In this document: positions 29,224 through 37,731 of the stretch, piece by piece
Layout of the letters: the number at the start of each line of letters is the position of its first letter
How positions within the stretch are numbered: the stretch's first letter is position 1
Source: Alsobacter sp045348435
GTDB taxonomy: Bacteria > Pseudomonadota > Alphaproteobacteria > Rhizobiales > Beijerinckiaceae
DNA: 64,000 nucleotides
NCBI RefSeq assembly: GCF_045348435.1
Contig: NZ_CP157484.1
Coordinates: 3,348,001-3,412,000, forward strand
Direction of reading: 5' to 3'
Position numbers and translations under genes: made by a program
Notes under the pieces: model-generated
Databases searched by the model: none
What the model was told of the DNA's origin: nothing
What the model saw: only the letters and a program-made list of their open reading frames with translations

Positions 29224-30069
29224 ATGAAGGACGTCTCCAAATATCGCGGCCGCGCCGCGACCAGCTCGGTCTGGATGGCGCTTTCGGTCGCCGCCACCGT
29301 GCTCGGCCTCGGCATGCTCTGCCTCATCCTGGGCTCGCTGCTCTGGAACGGCCTCACCAGCCTCAGCCCGCGCGTGTTCACCGAGATGACGCCGCCGCCC
29401 GGCAGCGCCGGCGGCCTGCTCAACGCCATCGTGGGGTCGCTCATGATGACCGCGCTGGGCGTCCTGGTCGGCGCGCCGCTCGGCATCATGGCGGGCACCT
29501 GGCTGGCCGAGTACAGCGCCGGCTCGCGCCTCGCCGGCGTGGTGCGCTTCATCAACGACATCCTGCTGAGCGCGCCTTCCATCGTGATCGGCCTCTTCAT
29601 CTACACCATCGCGGTGGAGCCGGTCGGGCGCTTCTCCGGCATCGCGGGCGGGCTGGCGCTGGGCGTGATCGTGATCCCGGTCGTTCTGCGCACCACCGAG
29701 GACATGCTGCGGCTGGTGCCCACGGCCCTGCGCGAAGCCTCCTACGCGCTCGGCATGCCGCGCTCGCTGGTGATCCGCAAGGTGATCTACTCGGCCGCCC
29801 GCTCGGGCATCGTCACCGGCATCCTGCTTGCGGTGGCGCGCATCAGCGGCGAAACCGCGCCGCTGCTGTTCACCGCGCTCAACAACCAGTTCTTCTCATG
29901 GGACATGACGCGGCCGGTCGCCAACCTGCCCTACGTGATCTTCCAGTTCGCCTCGAGCCCCTACAAGGACTCCCAGAGCCTCGCCTGGGCCGGCGCGATC
30001 ATCATCACCATGACGGTGCTCGTGCTCAGCGTCACGGCCCGCAGCCTTTCCTCGTCGAGGACTTCCTGA
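29224..30069 (+). CDS. pstA: Phosphate ABC transporter permease PstA
   Basis: The 281-residue permease has six membrane helices. It carries the PstA features LNAIVGSLMMTALGVLVGAP, FINDILLSAPSIVIGLFIY (about 100-118) and the coupling loop REASYALGMPRSLVIRKVI, then RISGETAPLLFTAL. It partners PstC. GGGAG precedes the ATG, and its stop overlaps the pstB start in TGATG, coupling the two. Confidence 0.95.
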   Translation: MKDVSKYRGRAATSSVWMALSVAATVLGLGMLCLILGSLLWNGLTSLSPRVFTEMTPPPGSAGGLLNAIVGSLMMTALGVLVGAPLGIMAGTWLAEYSAGSRLAGVVRFINDILLSAPSIVIGLFIYTIAVEPVGRFSGIAGGLALGVIVIPVVLRTTEDMLRLVPTALREASYALGMPRSLVIRKVIYSAARSGIVTGILLAVARISGETAPLLFTALNNQFFSWDMTRPVANLPYVIFQFASSPYKDSQSLAWAGAIIITMTVLVLSVTARSLSSSRTS

Positions 30070-30842
30070 TGCAAGCCGCCAACGCCCTTCCCGAAAAGGT
30101 CAGCGTCAAGGACCTGAAGTTCTTCTACGGCGCCAACCTCGCCCTGAAGGGCATCAACCTGCCGCTCTACGACCGCAAGGTCACGGCCTTCATCGGCCCG
30201 TCCGGTTGCGGCAAGTCCACGCTGCTGCGCGTGCTCAACCGCATGTACGACCTCTATCCCAAGCAGCGCGCCGAGGGCGAGGTGCTGATGGACGGCGAGA
30301 ACATCCTCGACCCCAAGCAGGATCTCAATCTCCTGCGCGCCCGCATCGGCATGGTGTTCCAGAAGCCGACGCCCTTCCCGATGTCGATCTACGAGAACAT
30401 CGCGTTCGGCATCCGCCTCTACGAGAACCTGCCCAAGAGCGAGATGGACGGCCGCGTCGAGCAGGCGCTGCGCGGCGCCGCGCTGTGGGACGAGGTCAAG
30501 GACAAGCTCGCAGCCTCCGGGCTCAGCCTGTCGGGCGGCCAGCAGCAGCGCCTGTGCATCGCCCGCTCGGTGGCCGTGAAGCCGGAGGTGATCCTGTTCG
30601 ACGAGCCCTGCTCGGCGCTGGACCCGATCTCGACCGCCAAGGTCGAGGAGTTGATCGACGAGCTGAAGGCGCACTACACCATCGCGATCGTGACGCACAA
30701 CATGCAGCAGGCGGCGCGCGTGTCCGACTACACGGCGTTCATGTATCTGGGCGAGCTGATCGAGTTCGACGAGACGGACAAGATCTTCACCGCCCCGAAG
30801 CAGAAGGCCACGCAGGACTACATCACCGGCCGGTTCGGCTGA
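30069..30842 (+). CDS. pstB: Phosphate ABC transporter ATPase PstB
   Basis: The 257-residue ATPase has Walker A GPSGCGKST at residues 43-51, the PstB-specific VFQKPTPFPMSIYENIAFG near 99-117, signature LSLSGGQQQRLCIARS, Walker B VILFDEPCSALDP and the switch histidine in VTHNMQQAARVSD. It powers PstCA and, with PhoU, signals phosphate status to the PhoR kinase. Start overlaps the pstA stop by one base. phoU follows 23 bases later. Confidence 0.97.
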   Translation: MQAANALPEKVSVKDLKFFYGANLALKGINLPLYDRKVTAFIGPSGCGKSTLLRVLNRMYDLYPKQRAEGEVLMDGENILDPKQDLNLLRARIGMVFQKPTPFPMSIYENIAFGIRLYENLPKSEMDGRVEQALRGAALWDEVKDKLAASGLSLSGGQQQRLCIARSVAVKPEVILFDEPCSALDPISTAKVEELIDELKAHYTIAIVTHNMQQAARVSDYTAFMYLGELIEFDETDKIFTAPKQKATQDYITGRFG

Positions 30843-30865
30843 GCGCGCAGACGAGGGACATCACC

Positions 30866-31576
30866 ATGGCCAACCACACCGTCGCGGCCTTCGACCAGGA
30901 GCTCAAGGAGCTGCAGCGCACGATCGCCGAGATGGGCGGCATCGCCGAGAAGATGCAGTCCGACGCGATCGACGCGCTGGCCCGGCAGGACATCCGGCTG
31001 GCGCAGCAGATCATCGCCGCCGACCCGCGCCTCGATAGGCTGCAGCGCGAGGTGGAGGAGAAGGCGGTCCTCACCATCGCCCGGCGCCAGCCGATGGCGG
31101 TGGACCTGCGCGACGTCATCGCCACGATCCGCATCGCCAACGACCTGGAGCGCGTCGGCGACCTCGTCAAGAACATGGCCAAGCGCATTCTCGCGATGGA
31201 AGGCCAGTTCCCGCCGCAGAAGCTGCTGGCCGGCATCAACAATATGAGCCTGATGGCGCTGACGCAGTTCAAGAGCGTGATCGACGCCTACACCCAGCGC
31301 GACGCCCAGGCGGCGCTGGCCGTCTGGCAGCGGGACGGCGACATCGACAACCTGTACAACTCGCTCTTCCGCGAACTGCTGACCTACATGATGGAGGACC
31401 CGCGCAATATCGGGTTCTGCACGCATCTCCTGTTCGGCGCCAAGAACGTGGAGCGCATCGGCGACCACGCCACCAACATCGCCGAGACGGTGTACTACCT
31501 CGTCACCGGCGAGAGCCTCGCCGTCGACCGCCCCCGTGGCGACGAGAACGAACTCTCGGTGCAGGCCGGCCAGTAA
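30866..31576 (+). CDS. phoU: Phosphate signalling protein PhoU
   Basis: The 236-residue protein has the two three-helix PhoU repeats with metal-site motifs: RIANDLERVGDLVKNMAKR (about residues 90-108) and GAKNVERIGDHATNIAE (about 191-207). PhoU links the Pst transporter to PhoR and shuts the Pho response off when phosphate is plentiful. The order pstSCAB-phoU is typical, but in many relatives phoB follows and phoR precedes. Neither is present here, so those must lie elsewhere. A shared terminator follows. Confidence 0.95.
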   Translation: MANHTVAAFDQELKELQRTIAEMGGIAEKMQSDAIDALARQDIRLAQQIIAADPRLDRLQREVEEKAVLTIARRQPMAVDLRDVIATIRIANDLERVGDLVKNMAKRILAMEGQFPPQKLLAGINNMSLMALTQFKSVIDAYTQRDAQAALAVWQRDGDIDNLYNSLFRELLTYMMEDPRNIGFCTHLLFGAKNVERIGDHATNIAETVYYLVTGESLAVDRPRGDENELSVQAGQ

Positions 31577-31598
31577 AACCGCCGCGTCCAGAACGAAG

Positions 31599-31629
31599 AA
31601 AGGGCCGGCTGCTCGCGCGCCGGCCCTTT
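31599..31629. terminator. Bidirectional terminator between phoU and the convergent transporter gene
   Basis: A perfect 11-bp stem AAAGGGCCGGC (31599-31609) pairs with GCCGGCCCTTT (31619-31629) around a nine-base loop. The A and T ends supply short U-tracts in both directions. Confidence 0.85.
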
Positions 31630-31649
31630 CCTGTGGTCAGCGGCCGCGA

Positions 31650-33377
31650 TCAGGCCGCCTTGTCATCCACGAAGATGTCCCGGTCCTTGTTCTCCGGCAC
31701 GAACAACATGCCGATCACGAAGGTGCCGAGCGCGATCACGATCGGGTACCAGAGGCCGAAATAGATGTCGCCGGATTGGGCGATCATCGCGAAGGCGGTC
31801 GCCGGCATCAGCCCGCCGAACCAGCCGTTGCCGATATGGTAGGGCAGCGACATGCCGGTGTAGCGGATGCGGGTCGGGAAGAGCTCCACGAGCGCCGCCG
31901 CGATCGGGCCGTACACCATGGTCACCAGCACCACCAGGTAGGTGAGCGCCAGCACGAGCAGGATCACCTGCCCGCGGAAGAGGTCGAAGAAGCCCGACAT
32001 CTTCACGATCTCGGCGTTGGCGACGCCCGCCACCGGATAGCCCGCCGCGCCGAGCGCGTCGTTCACCGCCTTGGTGAAGGCGGCCGGAACAGCCTTCACC
32101 TGGTCGCCCGTGAGCGCGGCCGCGTCATAGGACGCAACCTCCTTGTCGCCGATGCGGATCTTGGTCACGGACCCGGCCGGCGCCTCCTGCACCGAATAGC
32201 TCACCGAGCTGCGGGCGAGCAGCGCCTTGGCGATGTCGCACGAGCTGGTGAACTTGGAGGTGCCTGTCGGATTGAACTGGAACGAGCACTGCTCCATGTC
32301 GGCCAGCACGACGATCTTGGTCGCCTTCTGGGCCCTGTCGAGCATCGGGTTCGCGGTCTGGGTGATGAACCCGAAGATCGGGAAATAGGTCAGCGCCGCG
32401 AGCAGGCAGCCCGCCAGGATGATCGGCTTGCGGCCGATCCTGTCCGACAGCGAGCCGAAGATTACGAAGCCGGCCGTGCCCAGGATCAGCGACCAGGCGA
32501 TCAGCACGTTGGCGGTGAACATGTCCACCCGCAGAATGTTCTGCAGGAAGAACAGGGCGTAGAACTGCCCCGTGTACCAGACCACCGCCTGGCCGGCGAC
32601 GAGGCCGAGCAGCGCGATCAAGGCGAAACGCGCGTTCCTCCACTGGCCGAAAGCCTCCGACAGCGGAGCCTTGGAGAGCGCGCCCTCCTCCTTCATCTTC
32701 TTGAAGGCCGGGCTTTCCTCCATCTGGAGCCGGATCCAGACCGAGATGCCGAGCAGGAAGATGGAAAGCAGGAACGGGATGCGCCAGCCCCAGGCCGCGA
32801 AGGCCTGCTCGCCGGTCCAGCTGCGGACCGCCAGAATCACCATCAGCGAGAGCAGCAGCCCGAGCGTCGCGGTGGTCTGAATCCAGGAGGTGAAGAAGCC
32901 GCGCCGGCCCTGGGGCGCGTGCTCGGCCACATACACCACCGCGCCGCCATATTCGCCGCCGAGCGCCAGTCCCTGCAGCATGCGCAGCGCGATCAGGATC
33001 ACGGGCGCGAGCCAGCCGATCGTCTCGTAGCCGGGCAGCAGGCCGACCACGAAGGTCGAGACGCCCATGATCAGGATGGTCATCAGGAAGGTGTATTTGC
33101 GTCCGACGAGGTCGCCCAGCCGTCCGAACACCAGGGCGCCGAAGGGGCGCACCAGGAAGCCCGCCGCGAAGGCCAGCAGCGCGAAAACGTTCCGAGTCGC
33201 TTCCGGAAAGGCGGAGAAGAACTGCGCCCCAATGATCGCCGCCAGCGACCCGTAGAGGTAGAAATCATACCATTCGAAGATCGTGCCCGCCGACGAGGCC
33301 AGGATCACGCGCTTTTCCTCGCGCGTCATGGGCCTCTTGCGGTCCACCGCCATGGCGGCGGTCGCCTGCATGGTCAT
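31650..33377 (-). CDS. MFS transporter, metabolite:H+ symporter (MHS) type, with a large extra loop
   Basis: The 575-residue membrane protein has the MHS family opening SSAGTIFEWYDFYLYGSLAA and the cytosolic loop motif GRLGDLVGRKYTF. RIRYTGMSLPYHIGNGWFGG near the end is also family-typical. A hydrophilic insert of about 110 residues (roughly 345-460) interrupts the second half. It holds two cysteines, in DMEQC and SSCD, and is expected on the periplasmic side. Family members import organic acids, betaines or similar compounds. GGGAGGG precedes the ATG at 33377. A promoter with an inverted repeat lies about 200 bases upstream. Confidence 0.88.
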   Translation of the reverse strand: MTMQATAAMAVDRKRPMTREEKRVILASSAGTIFEWYDFYLYGSLAAIIGAQFFSAFPEATRNVFALLAFAAGFLVRPFGALVFGRLGDLVGRKYTFLMTILIMGVSTFVVGLLPGYETIGWLAPVILIALRMLQGLALGGEYGGAVVYVAEHAPQGRRGFFTSWIQTTATLGLLLSLMVILAVRSWTGEQAFAAWGWRIPFLLSIFLLGISVWIRLQMEESPAFKKMKEEGALSKAPLSEAFGQWRNARFALIALLGLVAGQAVVWYTGQFYALFFLQNILRVDMFTANVLIAWSLILGTAGFVIFGSLSDRIGRKPIILAGCLLAALTYFPIFGFITQTANPMLDRAQKATKIVVLADMEQCSFQFNPTGTSKFTSSCDIAKALLARSSVSYSVQEAPAGSVTKIRIGDKEVASYDAAALTGDQVKAVPAAFTKAVNDALGAAGYPVAGVANAEIVKMSGFFDLFRGQVILLVLALTYLVVLVTMVYGPIAAALVELFPTRIRYTGMSLPYHIGNGWFGGLMPATAFAMIAQSGDIYFGLWYPIVIALGTFVIGMLFVPENKDRDIFVDDKAA

Positions 33378-33578
33378 CGTCGTTCCCTCCCCCACGCGCC
33401 GGCGAGAGAGCGGTGCGTTACGCCGCATCCCCATGCGACGGCCCGCCTCCCCCGGCATGATCACGGCTCCTCGAGTGAAGAACCTCGCCTGGAGGTGGAG
33501 CTGAAGCTTGAATTCTTCAAGGCGCCGGACCACGACGTTGCTTTAGACATTGGAATAACAAATGCCGAACGTAATAAT

Positions 33579-33606
33579 ATTCTACATTGATCAGCTGTGT
33601 GATCAA
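33579..33606 (-). promoter_or_regulatory. Promoter with overlapping operator for the MHS transporter gene
   Basis: On the minus strand TTGATC (33601-33606) and TAGAAT (33579-33584; 5 of 6 to TATAAT) are 16 bases apart. The perfect inverted repeat TTGATCA-N6-TGATCAA (33587-33606) covers the -35 and spacer, as expected of a repressor site. The surrounding 33500-33660 is strikingly AT-rich for this genome. The transcript would have a leader of about 195 bases. Confidence 0.6.
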
Positions 33607-33668
33607 GTGACGCAAAATGACAGACTATGCTCGTTTAAAGAGTAACATCCCCTCATCTTTCGTGCGCG

Positions 33669-35066
33669 CTAGAAGACCATGCGGACCCGCAAGCCCGGCT
33701 CGTTGTCTTCGAGACTGAGCCTGATGTCATGCAACTCCGCCACCGCCGCCACGAGGCTGAGGCCGAGACCGTTGCCGGACGTGGTCCGGTTGCGTTCGAG
33801 CCGGTAGAAGCGCCGGAACACCTTGCCGCGTTCGGCCTCGGGCACGCCCGGCCCATCGTCGCTCACCAGACCCTCCGGGCGCCCGCCCTCGCCCCGACGC
33901 AGCTCCACCCGCACGGCCGCCCCCGGCGGCGAGTGGCGCAGCGCGTTCTCGACCAGGTTGGCCAGCATCTGCGTCATCAGCTCGCGGTCGCCCACATGCA
34001 TGACGCCGGGCTCGATCCGGCTCTCGAAACGCTGGGCGTGATCTTCGGCCACCGCCCCATAGGCGTCGCACACCGTCTCGAACACGTCCGAGAGATCGTA
34101 GGACCGGAAGCCGGCGCGGCGTGAGCCGGTTTCGATCTGGGCGATGCGCAGCAGCGCCGAAAAGGTGCCGAGGATGTTGTCGATTTCGCCGAGCGCGGCC
34201 TCCATGTCGTCCTGCTGGGCCGGCTCCTTGGCCTTCTGGCGCATCCGCTCCAGCCTCTGGCGCAGCCGCGCCAGGGGGGTGCGCAGATCGTGCGCCACGT
34301 CGCTGGAGACCTGCCGCATGCTCTCCATCAGCGTCTGGATGCGGTCCAGCATGGTGTTGAGGTTGTCGGAGAGCTGGTCGAGCTCGTCGCCCGAGCCCTG
34401 CAGAGGGATGCGCTCCGACAGGCGGCCGCTCACGATCGTGCGCGCCGTGCGGTTGATGGCCTCCAGCCGGCGCACGAAGCCGGCGCCCAGCAGCAGGCCT
34501 CCGGCCAGCGCCAGGATCGCCGTCACGGCCAGCGAGCCCAGGAAGGCCCGCAGCACGAGCGTGTTCAGGTCGTCGAGGTCGCCGAGATTGCGGCCGATCG
34601 CCAGATAGCCGCCGGACGGCAGGACCGCCCCGCGAAACATCGCCAGGCTGGTGTCCTGCCCGCCGTCCGCGCCCGTGTGGGTGGGCGCGACCCGCATTTC
34701 GAAGAGGCCCTCGACCGGCGGAACCGGCGGGATGTTGCCGGCCAGGCGCACGCCCCGCGCGTCCTGCAGCAGGTAGAAGCTGGAGCGGGACTCGGCCGAG
34801 CTGCCGCGCGCGGCGACCTCCTCGCGCAGCCGGGCCTCGCCGGCCCTGCGCTCCTCCTCCAGGAGCGCGCTCAGCTCCGTCCCGATGGAGGCCCGCATCT
34901 GGTCCAGCCCATAGGCCTGCACCCGGAAATAGGTGAACGCGAACAGGACGAAGGTGGAGAGCCCGAAGATCGCCGCGTAAAGCAGCGCCAGCCGGAATGC
35001 GGCCGTGTGCGTGAATTTCGACGACGTCTCGGCGGGCTTCAGGCCAGCTTTCGTCCGGGTCAGCAT
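33669..35066 (-). CDS. Sensor histidine kinase of a two-component system
   Basis: The 465-residue kinase has a membrane helix at about 22-44, a periplasmic sensor of about 130 residues, a second helix near 168-190, a HAMP linker, and a HisKA domain with the phosphoryl-accepting H259 in SSDVAHDLRTPLARLR. The ATPase domain follows: N box LVENALRHSP, G1 DDGPGVPE and G2 GNGLGLSLV. Start is the ATG at 35066, seven bases after the regulator stop. The signal is unknown. The architecture resembles the CusS/QseC group, but I would not name it. Confidence 0.9.
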   Translation of the reverse strand: MLTRTKAGLKPAETSSKFTHTAAFRLALLYAAIFGLSTFVLFAFTYFRVQAYGLDQMRASIGTELSALLEEERRAGEARLREEVAARGSSAESRSSFYLLQDARGVRLAGNIPPVPPVEGLFEMRVAPTHTGADGGQDTSLAMFRGAVLPSGGYLAIGRNLGDLDDLNTLVLRAFLGSLAVTAILALAGGLLLGAGFVRRLEAINRTARTIVSGRLSERIPLQGSGDELDQLSDNLNTMLDRIQTLMESMRQVSSDVAHDLRTPLARLRQRLERMRQKAKEPAQQDDMEAALGEIDNILGTFSALLRIAQIETGSRRAGFRSYDLSDVFETVCDAYGAVAEDHAQRFESRIEPGVMHVGDRELMTQMLANLVENALRHSPPGAAVRVELRRGEGGRPEGLVSDDGPGVPEAERGKVFRRFYRLERNRTTSGNGLGLSLVAAVAELHDIRLSLEDNEPGLRVRMVF

Positions 35067-35073
35067 GACGGCG

Positions 35074-35748
35074 CTACGGCTCGCGCATGAGGTACCCCGC
35101 CCCACGCACGGTCTGGATCAGCATGCCGGGGAAATCCCGGTCGACCTTGCTGCGAAGGCGGCTGATATGGGTCTCGACGATGTTGGTCTGGGGATCGAAA
35201 TGAAAGTCCCAGACATTCTCCAGCAGCATCGTGCGGGTGACCACTTCGCCGGCGTGCCGCATCAGGAACTCCAGGAGCTGGAACTCGCGCGGCTGCAGGT
35301 CGATCTTCTGGCCGCCGCGCACCACGGTGCGCTTCACCAGATCGATCTCCAGGTCCGCGACCCGCAGCACCGTCTCGGCCGCCCCGAGCTTGGCGCGCCG
35401 GCCGAGCGCGTTGACGCGGGCGATCAGTTCGGCCGGGGCGAAGGGCTTGACCAGGTAGTCGTCTCCGCCCGCCTCCAGGCCCTCCACGCGGTCGTCGATG
35501 CCCGACAGCGTGGTGAGAAACAGCACCGGCGTGCTGACGTCGTCCTTGCGCAGGCGGCTCACCAGCGTGAGGCCGTCGAGCTCCGGCAGCATGCGGTCGA
35601 CGATCAGCACGTCATACGCGTCGGCGAAGGCCGCGGCGAGGCCCTCCCGGCCGTTTCCGACCACCTCCACCTGATGGCCTAGCTCCCTCAGGCGGGATGC
35701 GACGTCTTCAGCCATCTCCACATCATCTTCAATCACGAGCAGTTTCAC
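35074..35748 (-). CDS. OmpR/PhoB-type response regulator
   Basis: The 224-residue protein has a receiver domain (VIEDDVEMAEDV, phospho-acceptor D51 in VDRMLPELDG, switch threonine in LTTLSG and lysine in DDYLVKPFAPAEL) and a C-terminal winged helix (LQPREFQLLEFLMRHAGEVVTRTMLLENVWD, in two parts, then RLRSKVD and IQTVRGAGYLM). GTG at 35748 is chosen: GGAG lies ten bases before, and the protein then starts VKLLVIEDD. The kinase gene follows after seven bases. The next gene upstream is divergent and encodes a small secreted protein, a possible target. Confidence 0.93.
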   Translation of the reverse strand: MKLLVIEDDVEMAEDVASRLRELGHQVEVVGNGREGLAAAFADAYDVLIVDRMLPELDGLTLVSRLRKDDVSTPVLFLTTLSGIDDRVEGLEAGGDDYLVKPFAPAELIARVNALGRRAKLGAAETVLRVADLEIDLVKRTVVRGGQKIDLQPREFQLLEFLMRHAGEVVTRTMLLENVWDFHFDPQTNIVETHISRLRSKVDRDFPGMLIQTVRGAGYLMREP

Positions 35749-36067
35749 GGCTTGCCACTCCAGAACGGGCTCGGACGTTGTGTAAAACATTCATGGGCGT
35801 CGGCCACATTGGTTCCCGCCAAGGTGAAGCGCAAGGCGTCAGGCGCCGCGGCCGGGCTCGGGACGACGCCAGCGTGGCGCCAGCCTGTGCGCCGCCGCAC
35901 GGAGGCGGCGTCGCGGCCGTGCTTTCGATGCCGGGGTGTGGCGGCGAGGGCGCGGCTCCCGGGCGTCTGCGCCAGGGCGCCGGGAATATCGGGCCTGGCC
36001 CTTCTCGCGGGGCCGGGAATCGGGAATGGGCGGCGGGCGAGCGCGAATGGCGCGGGAAGGACAGACG
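35749..36067. other. Divergent intergenic region between the response regulator and a secreted-protein gene
   Basis: No gene is credible in these 319 bases. The part next to the regulator (35760-35830) is less GC-rich and probably holds its promoter. The remainder is very GC-rich, with an interrupted G/C inverted repeat near 35980-36015 (GGCCTGGCCC with GGGGCCGG). Confidence 0.45.
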
Positions 36068-36565
36068 ATGATGCGGACCCTCCTCTCCACTGCGGCGATC
36101 CTGGCGATGGGATCGGCCGGACTGGCCGCCTGGCAGCCCGCCCAGGGCTCGGACGACATCAAGCTCGACCTCATGGCCTCGCTGCACGGCCGCTGCACCG
36201 CCATCGTGGTCGCCGGCAAGGAGGCGGCCTGCTCGCCCAAGGCCGGCGTGCTCGTCACCAGGCTGAAGAACAACCGCACGCTGGTGATGATCGGCATGGC
36301 CGACGGCAAGTCCGCCCTCACTTTCGTGGGCGAAGGCCCAAGGACGTCCGCGGCCGACCTGCCGGATCTGAGGCTCTCTCGGGTCTATGTCGGCAGCAGC
36401 CCCGACGCGCCGCACATCGACGTCGACGGGGCCTGCAGCCTCTCGCGCGGGCCGGACGGCAAGGCGCTGGCGAGCCTGAGCTGCGAAGCCAAGGACGGAG
36501 CGGGCGCCCGCTACAGCCTGCAGTTCGAGACCGCCGGCGCCCCGCCCGACATCCAGCGGTTCTGA
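36068..36565 (+). CDS. Small secreted protein of unknown function
   Basis: I do not recognise a named family. The 165-residue product has a signal peptide (MMRTLLSTAAILAMGSAGLAA, ending near residue 21-27), then the conserved-looking segment GRCTAIVVAGKEAACSPKAG and a third cysteine in GACSLSR and a fourth in SLSCEAKDG. Two disulfides are therefore possible, and the rest is beta-rich. GGAAGG precedes the ATG by six to seven bases. The gene is divergent from a two-component system, so it may be a target. A repeat hairpin after the stop likely ends transcription. Confidence 0.7.
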   Translation: MMRTLLSTAAILAMGSAGLAAWQPAQGSDDIKLDLMASLHGRCTAIVVAGKEAACSPKAGVLVTRLKNNRTLVMIGMADGKSALTFVGEGPRTSAADLPDLRLSRVYVGSSPDAPHIDVDGACSLSRGPDGKALASLSCEAKDGAGARYSLQFETAGAPPDIQRF

Positions 36566-36570
36566 GCTTA

Positions 36571-36617
36571 AGCATGCTGCGAAAAGGTGGAATCCGGCTT
36601 ATCGCACGCAGCATGGT
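36571..36617. repeat. Palindromic interspersed repeat, copy 1 (GCGAAAAGGTGG family)
   Basis: CATGCTGCG (36573-36581) is perfectly inverted at 36607-36615, with an inner GCGA/TCGC stem. The core GCATGCTGCGAAAAGGTGG recurs at 59052. It lies between convergent genes and probably ends transcription in both directions. Confidence 0.8.
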
Positions 36618-37022
36618 CTAGTCGCCGAGATCGAGCCGCGCGGTCTTGCGGCCCATCCTGAAGTCCAGATAGGCGCGCTCCTCCGCGGCCAGGGCCCGGA
36701 AGCGGTCCTGGGTCTGCGCCAGGCTCGTGGCGTCGAAATGCTCGCACTCCATTCCCACCATGGCGACGTAGAGCTCCAGGATGGCGGCGCGCCTGCGCTG
36801 GACGTCGAGGTGGAGCGCCCGATAGCGCACCGCCTCCATCGCGGCCTCCTCGCTGTCGGACGCCACGCCATGGCCCATTCCCAGCCGGCGCTGGGTCAAC
36901 TGCGCCATGGCGGACTGATACTGCAGCGTCATCCCATAGATCCGCGCGCGCTCGGCGCCGCACGCATGGGCAGCGCCGCTGAGTGCGACGAAGATCAGGA
37001 GGGACGAGGCAAGGCGTGTCAT
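36618..37022 (-). CDS. Secreted protein of unknown function, tandem paralog A
   Basis: The 134-residue product has a signal peptide (MTRLASSLLIFVALSGAAHA) directly followed by a cysteine, then a helical mature domain with IYGMTLQYQSAMAQL and ILELYVAMVGMECEHFD. No named family is recognised. It aligns along its length with the protein encoded next to it at 37154-37582: first Cys, G(M/L)TL(Q/K)YQ, IL(E/Q)LY and EC are shared. The pair is therefore a tandem duplication that has diverged widely. The ATG at 37022 gives the signal peptide; GGAAC lies upstream. A lipoprotein site is not supported because the lipobox is poor. Confidence 0.68.
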   Translation of the reverse strand: MTRLASSLLIFVALSGAAHACGAERARIYGMTLQYQSAMAQLTQRRLGMGHGVASDSEEAAMEAVRYRALHLDVQRRRAAILELYVAMVGMECEHFDATSLAQTQDRFRALAAEERAYLDFRMGRKTARLDLGD

Positions 37023-37153
37023 GGGCCGTTCCGGGATGGACGAACCCACCCTACAGGCGACCCTTTGAAAATCCGTCTTCCGCTCGTTTCAGATTTGATG
37101 ATCGCATCGCCTGCGCGACGCCGGCTTTACACGGCTGGCGTGCGTCGCCCTGC

Positions 37154-37582
37154 TTACTTCACCACGGTGGCGAGCCCGGAGATCACCCGGCGCGTCCCCA
37201 CCAGCGTCTCCTCTTCCCCGGCCGTGGCGCGGGCGAAGGCGTCGGAGGTGTGGTCCAGGTTGGCCTGCTCGAACTGCCAGCACTCCTGCGTCACCGCGTC
37301 CCGATAGAGCTGCAGGATGCGCTCGCGCTCGCCGCGGGCCGACGAGCTCAGGCTGGCGAAACGCCCGACGGCCCGCAGCACCGCCTCCTGGCCCTTGGGC
37401 AGATAGGCGAGCTGGCGCCGCGCGTCGCCGATCTCGGCCATGATGCGCTGGTACTTCAAGGTCAGGCCGCGAAGATCGGCGGTGATGTCGCCGCAATCAT
37501 CCCCGGCGCGCGCGCTGGGCGCGAAGCAGACCAGGGCCGCAAGAGTGGTCAGAGCGAAGATCCGGGGGAGACGAGAGGGCAT
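37154..37582 (-). CDS. Secreted protein of unknown function, tandem paralog B
   Basis: The 142-residue product begins with a signal peptide (cleavage expected after ARA near residue 27) and a mature helical domain starting GDDCGDITADLRGLTLKYQR. It contains ILQLYRDAVTQECWQFEQANL, matching its neighbour at 36618-37022. Conserved features are the early cysteine, the TLKYQ helix, the ILxLY helix and the second cysteine in QEC, which may form a disulfide. Function is unknown. The ATG at 37582 is chosen to place the signal peptide at the N-terminus. The gene lies between rpsD and its paralog, all on the minus strand. Confidence 0.68.
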   Translation of the reverse strand: MPSRLPRIFALTTLAALVCFAPSARAGDDCGDITADLRGLTLKYQRIMAEIGDARRQLAYLPKGQEAVLRAVGRFASLSSSARGERERILQLYRDAVTQECWQFEQANLDHTSDAFARATAGEEETLVGTRRVISGLATVVK

Positions 37583-37674
37583 CGAGCTGTTCCGATTGCA
37601 ACCGTCCCGTGTGTAACCCACGGATCTGAAGGCGCCCTCGCCGGAATCGTTCAAATGCATCGCGACCGGCCACG

Positions 37675-37705
37675 AAAAAGGGGCCGCCGGTTGCCCGGCG
37701 ACCCC
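37675..37705 (-). terminator. Rho-independent terminator after rpsD
   Basis: On the minus strand a stem of 11 pairs with one mismatch (37695-37705 with 37680-37690, tetraloop GCAA) is followed by TTTTT (37679-37675). It lies 27 bases past the rpsD stop. Confidence 0.9.
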
Positions 37706-37731
37706 GAAACGAAAACGGCCGAGGCCGCGGA

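Noticed and set aside
33601..33626. Second Pho box (TGTCAT and CGTCAC 11 bases apart) upstream of the MHS transporter
   Set aside because: Only one imperfect pair, wrongly spaced from the -10 element; the TTGATCA palindrome explains the site better.
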